NCBI RefSeq assembly: GCF_016586355.1
Contig: NZ_BLYI01000047.1
Span: 124,001 to 188,000 of the forward strand
Length of the DNA stretch: 64,000 nt
DNA from: Anaerostipes butyraticus
GTDB taxonomy: Bacteria > Bacillota > Clostridia > Lachnospirales > Lachnospiraceae
Direction: 5' to 3'
Shown here: piece by piece, positions 1-9,829 of the stretch
Numbering within the stretch: the first letter of the stretch is position 1
Layout of the letters: the number at the start of each line of letters is the position of its first letter
Position numbers and translations under genes: made by a program
The notes under the pieces: generated by a model
The model's database searches: none
Told to the model about the DNA's origin: nothing
Seen by the model: only the letters and a program-made list of their open reading frames with translations

Positions 1-2571
1 GACTTTTTCAATCTGGTCCATGTTTATCTGGATGCTGTATTTTACCCGAATATTTACCAGAAGCCGGAAATCCTGAAACAGGAAGGATGGCATTATGATC
101 TGGAATCCGCAGATGCGCCGATTCATTATAACGGGGTTGTATTCAATGAGATGAAAGGTGTGTTTTCATCTCCGGATCAGCAGCTGGCAAGAATTATCCA
201 GAAATCTCTGCTTCCGGATACTCCGTATGGATTTGAATCCGGCGGAGACCCGGCTGCGGTGCCGGATCTTACCTATGAAGGATTTCTTGATTTCCACAGA
301 ACTTACTATCACCCGTCTAACAGTTACATTTATCTTTATGGAGATATGGATCCGGATCAGTATCTGGAATTTATCCATGAGCATTATCTGAAAGATTTTG
401 ATGAAAAGACGGTGGATTCTTCCTGGAAGCCGCAGGCGCCGTTTGATAAACCGAAACGGGTGAAAGAATATTATCCGATCGGAGAAAATGATTCTGAGGA
501 AGAAAAGACTTATTTTGCATACAATGCAGTCATCGGCACCAGTCTGGACAATGAGCTGTATCTGGCCTTCCAGATCCTGAACCGGGCACTGTTTGGAGCA
601 CCGGGAGCTCCGGTGAAGAAAGCCCTCCAGGAGGCTCAGATTGGAAAAGATATTTCCAGTTCCTATGACAATGGAATCGAGCAGCCGGTTTTTTCTGTCG
701 TTGCACAGGAAGCCAGGGAAGATCAGGAAGAAGATTTTGTACGGATCATAGAAGAGAATTTAAAGAAAATCGCAGACGAAGGCATTCCGAAGCGAAGCCT
801 GACAGCGGCGTTCAATTTTTACGAATTCCGATATAAGGAAGCCAACTTTGGCCGTTTTCCAAAAGGTCTGATGTACGGGCTTCAGATGTATGACAGCTGG
901 CTTTATGATGATGAAAAACCGTTTATCCATATCAAGACCAATGAAATTTTTGAGATTTTAAGAAAGAAGATGGAAGAGGGATATTTTGAGGGGCTGATCC
1001 GCACCTGTCTTCTGGACAATCCTCATAAATCCGTTGTGGTTATGAAGCCGAAGAAAGGACTTCAGAAAGAAAAAGATCAGCAGGAAGCGGATAAATTAAA
1101 GGCATACAAGGAATCTCTGTCAAAAGATGAAATCGATGAACTGGTGAAAGAGACAAAACGTTTGAAAGAAATCCAGGAAACGCCGTCCACAAAGGAAGAA
1201 CTGGAGAAAATACCGGTTCTGGATATCGAAGATATCCGAAAAGAAATCAAGCCGCTGAACAATCAGGAAGAGGAAGCCGGAGGCGTCAAAGTCCTGTGGC
1301 ATCCGTATTTTACCAATCAGATCTGTTACTTAAAGCTGGCTTTTGATATGAGCAGTGTTCCAATGGAACTGGTGCCGTATGCGTCTCTGCTGACGGAAGT
1401 GCTGATGGGGGTAGACACAGAGAAAAGAAATTATCAGGAACTGGGCAATGAGATCAGCATTGAAACCGGAGCCATCGCGGCTTCCATGGATGTGCTGCCG
1501 CGTGGAAAAGATGATTTTCTTCCGATGTTTACCGTGAAAACAAAATGTTTCTATCCGAAGACCCAGAGAGCCTTTGAACTGATGGAAGAGGTTGTCTTTG
1601 AAAGCAGACTGGACGATAAGAAACGTTTAAAAGAAATCATGGGACAGATTTATACGAATCTTAAAATGATGCTGACGGAAAGCGGACACAAGACAGCGGC
1701 CAACCGGGCCATGTCTTATTTCTCCGGATATGCGCAGTATAAAGAAGAAATCCAGGGAATTTCCATGTTTGAGTCCATAAAGAACTGGTACGAGAATTTT
1801 GATGAAGAATACGAAAATATCGTAAATGGACTGGAAGAGGCAAGAAAAGCAATTTTCCAGAAACAGAATCTGATCGTAAGCTACACAGGAAAAGAAGAAA
1901 ATCCGGAATTTATGGCAGAAAGTCTTTCTCATTTTGCAGAACGTCTGTATCCGGATCAGGAGAAAACATCCGGTGTTCATGTGGCATGCCATCAGAGAAA
2001 TGAAGGATTTGCCACAGCAGGAGGCGTCTGCTATGTTGCCTGCGCCGGCAATTTTATGGATCAGGGCTTTGAATATACCGGAGCGCTGAAAGTTCTGCAG
2101 ATGATCTTCTCCTATGAATATTTATGGATCCAGCTGAGAGTTAAAGGAGGAGCCTATGGCTGCATGTGCAGTTTCGGAAATCAGGGCGATTCCATGTTTG
2201 TTACCTACCGGGATCCAAATCTCACGGAGACATATGATGTATATGAACATGCCGCTCAGTTTGTAGAGGAGTTTGATGCAGATGAGCGCGATATGAAGAA
2301 ATATATCATCGGAACGATCAGCAGCATGGATATGCCAATGGGACCGGACGATATGGGAGCCAGAAGTTTTAATGCCTATCTGATGGGAAAAACAGAAGAA
2401 GAACTGCAGAAAGACAGGGACCAGGTGCTTGGGTGTACAAAAGAAAAGATCAGAGCGCTTGCTCCTCTGGTAAAAGCCGTTGTGGATGCGGGCAATCGCT
2501 GCTGTATCGGAAACGAAGAAAAGATCCGCCATGCTGAAAACTGTTTTGGTGAGATCAGGAATTTACTGTAA
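1..2571 (+). CDS. M16C family zinc metallopeptidase (PreP/Cym1-like), 5' end outside window
   Basis: The reading frame is open from base 1, so the gene starts upstream; the first ATG inside the window (151) is internal. The visible part is 856 residues. Its start (FFNLVHVYLDAVFYPNIY, then GVVFNEMKG) matches the region after the HxxEH zinc motif of presequence-protease-like M16C peptidases, and the E of NEMKG is probably the distal zinc ligand. A charged helical linker at about codons 350-420 (in-window count) joins the two halves, as in PreP. The HxxEH motif is not in the window. Family knowledge: degrades unstructured peptides, here probably cytoplasmic. era follows after 15 bases, so the two may be co-transcribed. 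Confidence 0.9.
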   Translation, partial: DFFNLVHVYLDAVFYPNIYQKPEILKQEGWHYDLESADAPIHYNGVVFNEMKGVFSSPDQQLARIIQKSLLPDTPYGFESGGDPAAVPDLTYEGFLDFHRTYYHPSNSYIYLYGDMDPDQYLEFIHEHYLKDFDEKTVDSSWKPQAPFDKPKRVKEYYPIGENDSEEEKTYFAYNAVIGTSLDNELYLAFQILNRALFGAPGAPVKKALQEAQIGKDISSSYDNGIEQPVFSVVAQEAREDQEEDFVRIIEENLKKIADEGIPKRSLTAAFNFYEFRYKEANFGRFPKGLMYGLQMYDSWLYDDEKPFIHIKTNEIFEILRKKMEEGYFEGLIRTCLLDNPHKSVVVMKPKKGLQKEKDQQEADKLKAYKESLSKDEIDELVKETKRLKEIQETPSTKEELEKIPVLDIEDIRKEIKPLNNQEEEAGGVKVLWHPYFTNQICYLKLAFDMSSVPMELVPYASLLTEVLMGVDTEKRNYQELGNEISIETGAIAASMDVLPRGKDDFLPMFTVKTKCFYPKTQRAFELMEEVVFESRLDDKKRLKEIMGQIYTNLKMMLTESGHKTAANRAMSYFSGYAQYKEEIQGISMFESIKNWYENFDEEYENIVNGLEEARKAIFQKQNLIVSYTGKEENPEFMAESLSHFAERLYPDQEKTSGVHVACHQRNEGFATAGGVCYVACAGNFMDQGFEYTGALKVLQMIFSYEYLWIQLRVKGGAYGCMCSFGNQGDSMFVTYRDPNLTETYDVYEHAAQFVEEFDADERDMKKYIIGTISSMDMPMGPDDMGARSFNAYLMGKTEEELQKDRDQVLGCTKEKIRALAPLVKAVVDAGNRCCIGNEEKIRHAENCFGEIRNLL

Positions 2572-2586
2572 GAAGAAAGGATATTT

Positions 2587-3492
2587 ATGGAACACGTATT
2601 CAAATCAGGATTTGTAACATTGATCGGACGCCCGAATGTAGGAAAATCTACGCTGATGAACCGTCTGATCGGGCAGAAGATCGCCATTACATCCAGCAAA
2701 CCTCAGACTACAAGAAACAGGATTCAGACAGTGTATACGGATGACAGAGGACAGATTGTTTTTCTGGATACACCGGGGATCAACAAGGCCAAAAACAAAC
2801 TGGGAGACTATATGCTCCAGGCAGCAGAGAGAACGTTAAATGAAGTTGATGTGGTTTTGTGGCTGGTAGAGCCAACGACATTTATCGGCGGAGGAGAACG
2901 CTATATTGTGGAACAGCTTTCCAAAGTAAAGACGCCGATCATTCTGGTCATCAACAAGATCGATACAGTGGAAGAAAAAGAAATCCTGGAAGCGATCAGC
3001 ACTTATAAGGATGTGCTTGAATTTGCGGAAATCATACCGGTATCCGCCCTGAAGGCAAGAAACACCCAGGATGTGATCGATACGATCTTTCAATATCTGG
3101 ATGAAGGACCGATGTATTATGATGCGGATACGGTTACCGATCAGCCGGAGCGTCAGATCTGTGCGGAGCTGATCCGTGAAAAGGCGCTGCGGTGTCTGAG
3201 TCAGGAAATCCCTCATGGAATCGCGGTTGTTATTGACTCCATGAAAGAAAGAAGACACGGTCATATCATTGATATTGATGCTACGGTAATCTGTGAAAAG
3301 GATTCCCACAAAGGAATCATTATAGGGAAAAAAGGCGCCATGCTCAAGAAAATTGGAAGCCAGGCGCGGACAGAGATGGAAAACCTTCTGGATACGAAGG
3401 TGAATCTCCAGCTTTGGGTGAAAGTGAAAAAAGACTGGCGGGACAGTGATTTCCTGCTGAAAAATTACGGATACGATAAGAAAGAAGTTTGA
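2587..3492 (+). CDS. era: GTPase Era
   Basis: 301 residues, the usual Era length. G1 is GRPNVGKST (15-23), G3 DTPG (61-64), G4 NKID (123-126), G5 SAL (153-155), and the C-terminal KH domain has IIGKKG (245-250). Era binds the 3' end of 16S rRNA and helps 30S assembly. The ATG has an AAGAAAGG site 7 bases upstream. recO follows with almost no gap, a common era-recO pairing in Firmicutes. Confidence 0.97.
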   Translation: MEHVFKSGFVTLIGRPNVGKSTLMNRLIGQKIAITSSKPQTTRNRIQTVYTDDRGQIVFLDTPGINKAKNKLGDYMLQAAERTLNEVDVVLWLVEPTTFIGGGERYIVEQLSKVKTPIILVINKIDTVEEKEILEAISTYKDVLEFAEIIPVSALKARNTQDVIDTIFQYLDEGPMYYDADTVTDQPERQICAELIREKALRCLSQEIPHGIAVVIDSMKERRHGHIIDIDATVICEKDSHKGIIIGKKGAMLKKIGSQARTEMENLLDTKVNLQLWVKVKKDWRDSDFLLKNYGYDKKEV

Positions 3493-3494
3493 TC

Positions 3495-4226
3495 ATGGGA
3501 CAGGAAATCAAAGTACTGGGACTTGTGCTGCAGGCAGGGAATATCGGGGAGTACGATAAAAGAATCGTACTCCTGACCAAAGAGCGGGGCAGGATCTCTG
3601 CTTTCGCCAGGGGAGCGAAAAGAGCGACCAGCCCTTATGCAGCGGCATGCCAGCCGTTTACTTTTGGAACATTTTCTCTGTATGAGGGAAAAAATTCATT
3701 TAATGTCATATGGGCGCAGGTGGATAATTATTTTGAAGAATTGAAAAAGGACCTGGATCTGATTTATTATGCCAGTTATTTCAGTGAATTGGCGTCCTAT
3801 TTAACCCGGGAAAACAACGATGAGATGCAGATTTTAAAACTGCTGTATCAGAGTCTGAGGGCATTGGAAAAGAAGACCATACCGCCGGCTTTGATCCGGC
3901 TGGTGTATGAGATCAAGGTCATGGCGTTTTACGGAGTTGGAATGGAAGTGTTTCAGTGTGTCAGATGTGGAAAAACAGAGAATCTGACGGGATTTCAGCC
4001 TTCTGAAGGCGGGGTGGTCTGTTCGTCCTGCGGAAAGGGAGAACTTTCCGTATCTCCGGCGACCCTTTACACCCTGCAGTTTATTTTGTGCAGCCCGGTG
4101 GAAAAACTTTATACATTCCGGGTCAGCAAAGAAGTACATAAAGAGTTAAAAGATATTACGAAAGCTTTTTTAGGAACGCAGATTCATCATGAGTTTAAAT
4201 CTTTGATTTTCCTTCCGGAATCATGA
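3495..4226 (+). CDS. recO: DNA repair protein RecO
   Basis: 243 residues from ATG 3495; a TTG at 3489 is in frame but overlaps the era stop and is less likely. The N-terminal OB-fold segment (about 1-80) carries LVLQAGNIGEYDKRIVLLT, followed by a helical domain with a zinc finger, Cys155-x2-Cys158 and Cys176-x2-Cys179. RecO works with RecR in loading RecA on SSB-coated DNA in the RecFOR pathway. The gene ends just before a strong hairpin terminator, closing the M16C-era-recO group. Confidence 0.95.
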   Translation: MGQEIKVLGLVLQAGNIGEYDKRIVLLTKERGRISAFARGAKRATSPYAAACQPFTFGTFSLYEGKNSFNVIWAQVDNYFEELKKDLDLIYYASYFSELASYLTRENNDEMQILKLLYQSLRALEKKTIPPALIRLVYEIKVMAFYGVGMEVFQCVRCGKTENLTGFQPSEGGVVCSSCGKGELSVSPATLYTLQFILCSPVEKLYTFRVSKEVHKELKDITKAFLGTQIHHEFKSLIFLPES

Positions 4227-4240
4227 TCCGTACATAAAAA

Positions 4241-4277
4241 ACAAGGCTGCCACAGATTTCTGGCAGCCTTGTTTTTT
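4241..4277. terminator. Bidirectional intrinsic terminator after recO and the XRE gene
   Basis: Perfect 12-bp stem ACAAGGCTGCCA / TGGCAGCCTTGT around an 8-base loop, with A-rich sequence on the left and T6 on the right, so it can end both recO (+) and the convergent XRE gene (-). Confidence 0.92.
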
Positions 4278-4297
4278 CTTACCCATACAGGGGAAGA

Positions 4298-4630
4298 TTA
4301 TTTACATAAAATACGCAGAACTTTAACAAATTTTTCTTTGTCTTCTGTTGAAAATTTTTCAAGAAGACGAAGGATTTCTTTGTTCAGCACATTATCCTTT
4401 TCACCATTTTCATTCGTCTCAGGACGAAGAAGATAGTCAATGGAAACATTCAGGAGTTTTGCATAGTAAGATAAGACTCTTAAGTTCATCTTGACACGGT
4501 CATTTTCGATGTTGCTGATGAAAGCAACTGTTACGTCCAGCGCGTCTGCAATCTGTTCCTGAGTATAGCCTGCTTGTTTACGTAAAGTCTTCATTCGTTT
4601 ACCAACATTGGTATAATCAATTTGATACAT
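4298..4630 (-). CDS. XRE-family helix-turn-helix transcriptional regulator
   Basis: 110 residues. The HTH_3 domain spans about 11-67 (KRMKTLRKQAGYTQEQ, then the recognition helix around VAFISNIENDR), followed by a charged tail with a helix at 85-108 that could dimerise. No membrane or sensor domain. It is transcribed away from glyQS; the 198-base shared upstream region is very A+T-rich and holds a tandem 9-bp repeat (4712-4729), a candidate operator. Target genes are unknown; self-regulation is the simplest guess. Confidence 0.88.
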   Translation of the reverse strand: MYQIDYTNVGKRMKTLRKQAGYTQEQIADALDVTVAFISNIENDRVKMNLRVLSYYAKLLNVSIDYLLRPETNENGEKDNVLNKEILRLLEKFSTEDKEKFVKVLRILCK

Positions 4631-4711
4631 GGTCTAATTCCCTTTCTTCATATCTCCTAAGTAGTTAATATAAGCATTATAATATAAATAAAAAGAAAAA
4701 GTAATATCCAA

Positions 4712-4729
4712 TTAGTATATTTAGTATAT
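4712..4729. repeat. Tandem 9-bp direct repeat TTAGTATAT x2
   Basis: Two exact head-to-tail copies of TTAGTATAT lie between the divergent XRE gene and glyQS. The position suits an operator for the XRE regulator or for the glyQS promoter. Function is inferred from position only; A+T-rich sequence produces such repeats by chance more easily. Confidence 0.4.
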
Positions 4730-4760
4730 TTAAAAAAAGATAGCAGAGGTGAATTAGAAC

Positions 4761-4838
4761 TTGAAAAAATACTCATTACAAGATACAATGGAACAATATA
4801 AAGAAAATATAAAAGAGGTAGAAAACTTATGGAAGTAA
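4761..4838 (+). CDS. Possible 25-residue leader ORF overlapping the glyQS start
   Basis: A TTG-initiated frame of 25 codons, rich in Lys/Glu (begins [10 protein letters not shown], ends EVENLWK), starts 9 bases after a GAGGTG site and ends at TAA 4836-4838, ten bases inside glyQS. Translation through it could couple to glyQS initiation. There is no run of Gly codons and no T-box GGNACCGCG motif, so a classical leader mechanism is not supported. It may simply be a chance frame. Confidence 0.25.
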   Translation: MKKYSLQDTMEQYKENIKEVENLWK

Positions 4839-6217
4839 CAATGGAGAAAATCGTGAACCTGGCAAAGGTTCGAGGATTCGTATACAGCGGTTCTGAGATT
4901 TACGGCGGTCTTGCCAATACATGGGATTACGGAAATCTCGGAGTAGAACTGAAAAATAACGTAAAAAAAGCATGGTGGAAAAAGTTCGTTCAGGAAAGCC
5001 CTTATAATGTCGGCGTAGACTGCGCGATCCTGATGAATCCGCAGACATGGGTGGCATCCGGACATCTCGGAAGTTTTTCTGATCCTCTGATGGATTGTAA
5101 AGAATGTCACGAGCGTTTCCGCGCGGATAAGCTGATCGAAGATTATATGCATGAGCATAATATGGAACTGGAAGGTTCCGTGGATGGATGGTCCAAAGAA
5201 CAGATGGAAAACTTTATTAAGGAACATGATATTACATGTCCTTCCTGCGGAAAGAAAAATTTTACAGAGATCAGAGAATTCAACCTGATGTTTAAGACAT
5301 TCCAGGGAGTAACGGAAGATGCCAAGAGTACCGTTTATCTCAGACCGGAAACAGCACAGGGAATCTTTGTGAATTTTAAAAATGTACAGCGTACCTCCAG
5401 AAAGAAGATTCCGTTTGGAATCGGCCAGATCGGAAAATCTTTCCGAAATGAGATCACTCCTGGAAACTTTACGTTCCGTACCCGTGAGTTTGAGCAGATG
5501 GAACTGGAATTTTTCTGTGAGCCGGATACAGATCTGGAGTGGTTCGAATACTGGAAAGAGTACTGCATCAACTGGCTGAAGAATCTTGGAATCAAGGATG
5601 ATCAGATGAGAGTACGTGATCATGAAAAAGAAGAATTATCCCATTATTCCAAGGCAACTTCAGACATTGAATTCTTATTCCCATTCGGATGGGGTGAGTT
5701 ATGGGGAATTGCCGACCGTACAGACTACGATCTGACACAGCATCAGAATACATCCGGAGAAGATCTGACTTATTTTGATCCGGAAAAGAAAGAGCGTTAT
5801 ATTCCATATGTCATTGAACCGTCTCTGGGAGCAGACCGTGTGACTCTGGCATTTTTATGCGCGGCTTATGATGAGGAAGAGCTGGAAGGAGGAGACACAA
5901 GAACGGTGCTTCATTTCCATCCGGCCATCGCTCCGGTTAAGATTGGAATTCTTCCGCTGTCTAAGAAATTAAGCCCGGAAGCAATGAAGGTTTATGAAGA
6001 ACTGGTGAAATACTATAATTGTGAATTCGATGAGCGTGGAAATATCGGAAAACGTTACCGCCGTCAGGATGAGATCGGTACGCCGTATTGTGTGACATTT
6101 GACTTTGACTCTCTGGAAGATGGAGCCGTAACTGTCCGTGACCGTGACACCATGGAACAGGAACGAATCAAGATCGAAGATCTGAAAGAATATTTTGAAG
6201 AAAAATTTGCTTATTAG
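4829..6217 (+). CDS. glyQS: Glycyl-tRNA synthetase, single-chain (alpha2, class II)
   Basis: 462 residues, the usual length of the bacterial alpha2 enzyme. Class II features: LRPETAQG (171-178), motif 2 around [20 protein letters not shown] (206-225), motif 3 [10 protein letters not shown] (334-343). A zinc-binding insertion has Cys90-x2-Cys93 and Cys137-x2-Cys140. The anticodon-binding domain fills about 365-455. It charges tRNA-Gly. AGAGG lies 10 bases before ATG 4829; a second ATG four codons in is possible. No T-box is visible upstream, unlike glyQS of some Bacilli. Confidence 0.97.
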   Translation: MEVTMEKIVNLAKVRGFVYSGSEIYGGLANTWDYGNLGVELKNNVKKAWWKKFVQESPYNVGVDCAILMNPQTWVASGHLGSFSDPLMDCKECHERFRADKLIEDYMHEHNMELEGSVDGWSKEQMENFIKEHDITCPSCGKKNFTEIREFNLMFKTFQGVTEDAKSTVYLRPETAQGIFVNFKNVQRTSRKKIPFGIGQIGKSFRNEITPGNFTFRTREFEQMELEFFCEPDTDLEWFEYWKEYCINWLKNLGIKDDQMRVRDHEKEELSHYSKATSDIEFLFPFGWGELWGIADRTDYDLTQHQNTSGEDLTYFDPEKKERYIPYVIEPSLGADRVTLAFLCAAYDEEELEGGDTRTVLHFHPAIAPVKIGILPLSKKLSPEAMKVYEELVKYYNCEFDERGNIGKRYRRQDEIGTPYCVTFDFDSLEDGAVTVRDRDTMEQERIKIEDLKEYFEEKFAY

Positions 6218-6225
6218 AATGTTTG

Positions 6226-6258
6226 AAATCCCGGAAGAGTATAACTCCGGGATTTCTT
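6226..6258 (+). terminator. Intrinsic terminator after glyQS
   Basis: Perfect 10-bp stem AAATCCCGGA / TCCGGGATTT with a 10-base loop, followed by an interrupted T-tract. Confidence 0.8.
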
Positions 6259-6295
6259 TGCCATATGACAGAGAAATACGATGGAGGAGTTGGTA

Positions 6296-8431
6296 ATGGG
6301 TAAGAACTATGACTATTCTTACACGCAGGACCGGGAGCTGTCCTGGCTGAAATTCAATGAGAGAGTTTTAAGAGAAGCCGGGAAAAAGTCAGTTCCCATA
6401 TTGGAACGGTTAAAATTTCTGGAAATTTTTACGAATAATCTGGATGAATTTTATATGGTCAGAGTGGGAAGCATCCATGAGATGAGCCTGATTCATGATC
6501 ATCATCATGATATCCGGTCTAATCTGACGCCGGATGAGCAGCTGACAAAGATCGCGGAAAGCATGGGACCGCTTTACCGGCTGAGAGATAAGATTTTTAC
6601 GGATGTATCCGAAGAACTGGAGAAGAGAGGAATCAAACAGTGCGGGTTTGCGGATCTGAACATGGAAGAAAAGCAGTATCTGAAAAATTACTTTGAAACC
6701 ATGCTGCTGCCGGTGCTGTCTCCGATCGTGATCGGAAAGCAGCATCCGTTTCCGCATCTTCCCAACAAAGTAATCCATATCGGGCTTTTGCTGAAAAAAA
6801 AGGGAAAAGAATCCTTTGGAATCATCGCCATGCCAGAAGATATGGACCGGATGATATTTTTAAAGGGAGAGCAGACCAGATTTGTGCTTTTAGAGGATGT
6901 TATCGCGCGGTATTGTGATGTCCTGTTTCGAAATTATACTGTGGAAGACAAGACGGTCCTATGTGTGACCAGAAGTGCGGATATTAATCCGGATGATGAA
7001 ATCTATGAAAATACGGATGATTACCGGGAACATATGCGCCAGATCATTAAGCTTCGAAGAAGGCTGCATCCGGTCCGGCTGGAATTTTACCGCGGAGGAA
7101 GTAAATGGATTGAAAAATATCTGATGAAGAAGCTGGATATTTCTGCAAAAGAGGTATTTCAGAGTCTGACGCCGCTGGACATGAAATATGTTTATCAGCT
7201 GACAGACCATATTCCGAAAGAAGAAAAAAAGAGAGGAAGCTATCAGCCGTTTACTCCGGCGGTCAACCGGGATCTGATTCCGGGAGAATCCGTGACAAAA
7301 CAGGTGCTCCAGGGGGACAAACTGCTGTCATTTCCTTTCGAAAGCATTGACAGCTTTGTGCAGCTCTTAAAAGAAAGTGCGAGAGACAAAGAGACTATAT
7401 CCATTAAGATTACGATCTACCGGCTGGCAAAACAGGCAAAGATCGTAAAATACCTGTGTGAGGCAGCGGAAAATGGAAAAGAAGTCATTGTGCTGATGGA
7501 ACTGCGGGCCCGGTTTGATGAGCAGAACAATATCAATTATTCGGAAATCCTGGAGGAAGCAGGATGCAAGATCATGTACGGGATTGAAGATTACAAAGTA
7601 CATTCCAAAGTCTGCCTGATTACGAAGAAGAACAGCAGAGGGATTTATTATATTACACAGATCGGAACAGGAAATTATAATGAAAGTACATCAAAGATTT
7701 ATACGGATCTGAGCCTTTTAACGGCTTCCAAAGCCATTGGCCAGGACGCAACGAAGTTTTTCCGCAACATTTCTGTGTTCAATCTGGACGGAGAATATGA
7801 TCATTTGCTGGTGGCGCCGGCCAGTCTGAAAAATAATATTATAAAATACATACACAGGGAGAAGATGAAAGCAGAGAGTTTTCAGCCCTGCGGAATCTTT
7901 ATGAAGATGAATTCCCTGACAGACCGGCAGATCATCGATGCTCTGGCGGAGGCGTCCTGCGCAGGCGTTCCGATTTTTCTGCTGGTGCGGGGAATCTGCT
8001 GCATTCGGCCGGGAATTCCGGGAAAGACAGAAAATATCCGGGTGGAAAGCATTGTCGGAAGATTTCTGGAGCATTCCAGGATCTACAGTTTCGGTTCCGG
8101 GGAGGATTTGGAGATTTTCATCTCTTCTGCGGATATGATGACGAGGAATACCAAAAGAAGGGTTGAAGTAGCATGTCCGATCTATGATCCTGCCCTTCGG
8201 AAACGACTGTCCGATATGATCGAAATTCTGAAAAAAGACAATGTGCAGGCATCCAGACTGCTTTCCAGCGGGGAATATGTATCTAAGAGGAAAAAAGGAG
8301 ACGAACCGCTGAGTTCCCAGACCTATTTTATGAAGGATGCAAGACGGCATGAAAGAAAGCCAAAACAAAAGAAAACAGGATTTTTTGCTTCTGTAGGCCG
8401 GAGGCTGTTTCAGAAGCGGACCGGCAGATAA
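6296..8431 (+). CDS. ppk1: Polyphosphate kinase 1
   Basis: 711 residues from ATG 6296, chosen because GGAGGAG (6283-6289) sits 6 bases before it; an in-frame ATG at 6281 would place that site inside the coding region. The N domain begins with ELSWLKFNERVLREA. The phospho-accepting His is His436 (YKVHSKV) and the second conserved His is His593 (EHSRIYSF), aligning with E. coli His435/His592. PPK1 reversibly makes polyphosphate from ATP. It lies about 1.5 kb upstream of the phosphate-uptake operon with pyrC between; a functional link to phosphate storage is likely, but there is no sign of shared transcription. Confidence 0.96.
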   Translation: MGKNYDYSYTQDRELSWLKFNERVLREAGKKSVPILERLKFLEIFTNNLDEFYMVRVGSIHEMSLIHDHHHDIRSNLTPDEQLTKIAESMGPLYRLRDKIFTDVSEELEKRGIKQCGFADLNMEEKQYLKNYFETMLLPVLSPIVIGKQHPFPHLPNKVIHIGLLLKKKGKESFGIIAMPEDMDRMIFLKGEQTRFVLLEDVIARYCDVLFRNYTVEDKTVLCVTRSADINPDDEIYENTDDYREHMRQIIKLRRRLHPVRLEFYRGGSKWIEKYLMKKLDISAKEVFQSLTPLDMKYVYQLTDHIPKEEKKRGSYQPFTPAVNRDLIPGESVTKQVLQGDKLLSFPFESIDSFVQLLKESARDKETISIKITIYRLAKQAKIVKYLCEAAENGKEVIVLMELRARFDEQNNINYSEILEEAGCKIMYGIEDYKVHSKVCLITKKNSRGIYYITQIGTGNYNESTSKIYTDLSLLTASKAIGQDATKFFRNISVFNLDGEYDHLLVAPASLKNNIIKYIHREKMKAESFQPCGIFMKMNSLTDRQIIDALAEASCAGVPIFLLVRGICCIRPGIPGKTENIRVESIVGRFLEHSRIYSFGSGEDLEIFISSADMMTRNTKRRVEVACPIYDPALRKRLSDMIEILKKDNVQASRLLSSGEYVSKRKKGDEPLSSQTYFMKDARRHERKPKQKKTGFFASVGRRLFQKRTGR

Positions 8432-8482
8432 GCATCAGGCATTATAAAAACAGGAAATCAGAAAATTAAAGGAGGTTTTGCA

Positions 8483-9745
8483 ATGCTTTGGATTCGAAAT
8501 GGAAGGATAATGGACCCGGAGACGGGACTGGATCAGACAGGAGATGTCCTGCTGGATGGAAATCAGATTGTAAAAATCGGAAAGGTGGAAGATGCAGCGG
8601 ATGACTGTCAGATCATTGACGCCAGTGGGCAGATTGTGGCTCCGGGACTGATCGATGTTCATGTTCATTTTCGTGATCCGGGATTTACTTATAAGGAAGA
8701 TCTGACGACAGGAGCGGCAGCAGCTGCAGCTGGAGGATTTACCACGGTTGTCTGCATGGCAAATACAAAACCGGTGGTGGACTCTGTGGAAATCTATGAG
8801 GAAATCGCAGAACGTTGTAAAAAACTTCCAATCCGTGTTCTGCAGGCAGCGGCGGTATCCAAGGGGTTCCAGGGGAAAGAACTGGTGGATATGGATGCCT
8901 TATATAAGGCAGGAGTCAAAGGATTTACCGATGACGGTCTGCCGCTGATGGATGAAAATGTCGTCAGGAAGGCAATGGAAAAGGCAAAGGAATTAGATGT
9001 TCCGATCAGCCTTCATGAGGAAGATCCGGCTTATATCAAACAGCCGGGAGTGAATCAGGGTAAGGTTTCCAAACAGCTGGGATACGGAGGCGCTTCTTAT
9101 ATGGCAGAAGCCGTTATGGTAAAGAGAGACTGCCAGCTTGCGCTGGAGACCGGAGCTTCTGTGGATATCCAGCATATCAGCTCTGCCCAGGCAGTGGAGT
9201 ATGTAAAAGAAGCCAAAGAAAAAGGCGCTCATGTGACGGCAGAAGCTTCGCCGCATCATTTTACGCTGACGGAGGAAGCGGTTCTGAAATATGGAACTCT
9301 GGCCAGGATGAATCCTCCTCTTCGTACGGAGGAAGACAGAATGCGCATTATCAAAGGTCTGCAGGAAGGCACCATCGAGGTTATTGCTACCGACCATGCG
9401 CCTCATTCCAAAGAAGAAAAGGAAAAGAGTCTTGCGGAAGCCCCAAGCGGCATCACCGGCCTGGAGACGGCTCTTGGTCTTGGCATTACTGAGCTGGTGG
9501 GTAAGGGATATCTGTCTATGATGGAACTTCTGGAGAAAATGACCGTCAATCCGGCGAAATTATATCATCTGCCTCAGGGACGCCTTCAGGAAGGCTGCCC
9601 GGCGGATCTGGTGATCTTCGATCCGGAAGAAGAATGGATTGTAAAAGATTACAAATCCAAAGCGAGCAATTCTCCGTTTACCGGATGGAAGCTCAGGGGA
9701 AAAGTAAAATATACTATCTGCGATGGAAAGATTGCAGATGGATAG
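8483..9745 (+). CDS. pyrC: Dihydroorotase
   Basis: 420 residues, type I (PyrC of Gram-positive kind). The metal-binding DVHVHFRDPG has His60 and His62, and the late catalytic TDHAPHS motif lies near residue 305. The enzyme cyclises carbamoyl-aspartate to dihydroorotate in pyrimidine synthesis. An excellent AAAGGAGGTTTT site precedes the ATG. No other pyr gene is adjacent, so it is a detached member of the pathway here; the gap to ppk1 is only 51 bases, so read-through from ppk1 is possible. Confidence 0.96.
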   Translation: MLWIRNGRIMDPETGLDQTGDVLLDGNQIVKIGKVEDAADDCQIIDASGQIVAPGLIDVHVHFRDPGFTYKEDLTTGAAAAAAGGFTTVVCMANTKPVVDSVEIYEEIAERCKKLPIRVLQAAAVSKGFQGKELVDMDALYKAGVKGFTDDGLPLMDENVVRKAMEKAKELDVPISLHEEDPAYIKQPGVNQGKVSKQLGYGGASYMAEAVMVKRDCQLALETGASVDIQHISSAQAVEYVKEAKEKGAHVTAEASPHHFTLTEEAVLKYGTLARMNPPLRTEEDRMRIIKGLQEGTIEVIATDHAPHSKEEKEKSLAEAPSGITGLETALGLGITELVGKGYLSMMELLEKMTVNPAKLYHLPQGRLQEGCPADLVIFDPEEEWIVKDYKSKASNSPFTGWKLRGKVKYTICDGKIADG

Positions 9746-9777
9746 AAAATAAGTCGTTGTTTCGCGGAAAAGCCCGG

Positions 9778-9805
9778 AACAGCGGCATTTTTCTGCTGTT
9801 TTCTT
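9778..9805 (+). terminator. Probable terminator after pyrC
   Basis: Stem AACAGCGG / CTGCTGTT (one G-U pair) with a 7-base loop, followed by TTCTT. Separates pyrC from the pst operon. Confidence 0.6.
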
Positions 9806-9829
9806 AAAATATCAGGAATAATTCCTGAC

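Noticed and set aside
4631-4828. T-box riboswitch before glyQS
   Set aside because: No GGNACCGCG-like T-box sequence, no specifier stem and no terminator in the 198-base space.
4754-5623. 289-codon open frame on the minus strand inside glyQS
   Set aside because: It is antisense to a complete, well-conserved synthetase, shows no family features, and has no ribosome site; it follows from codon bias of the real gene.
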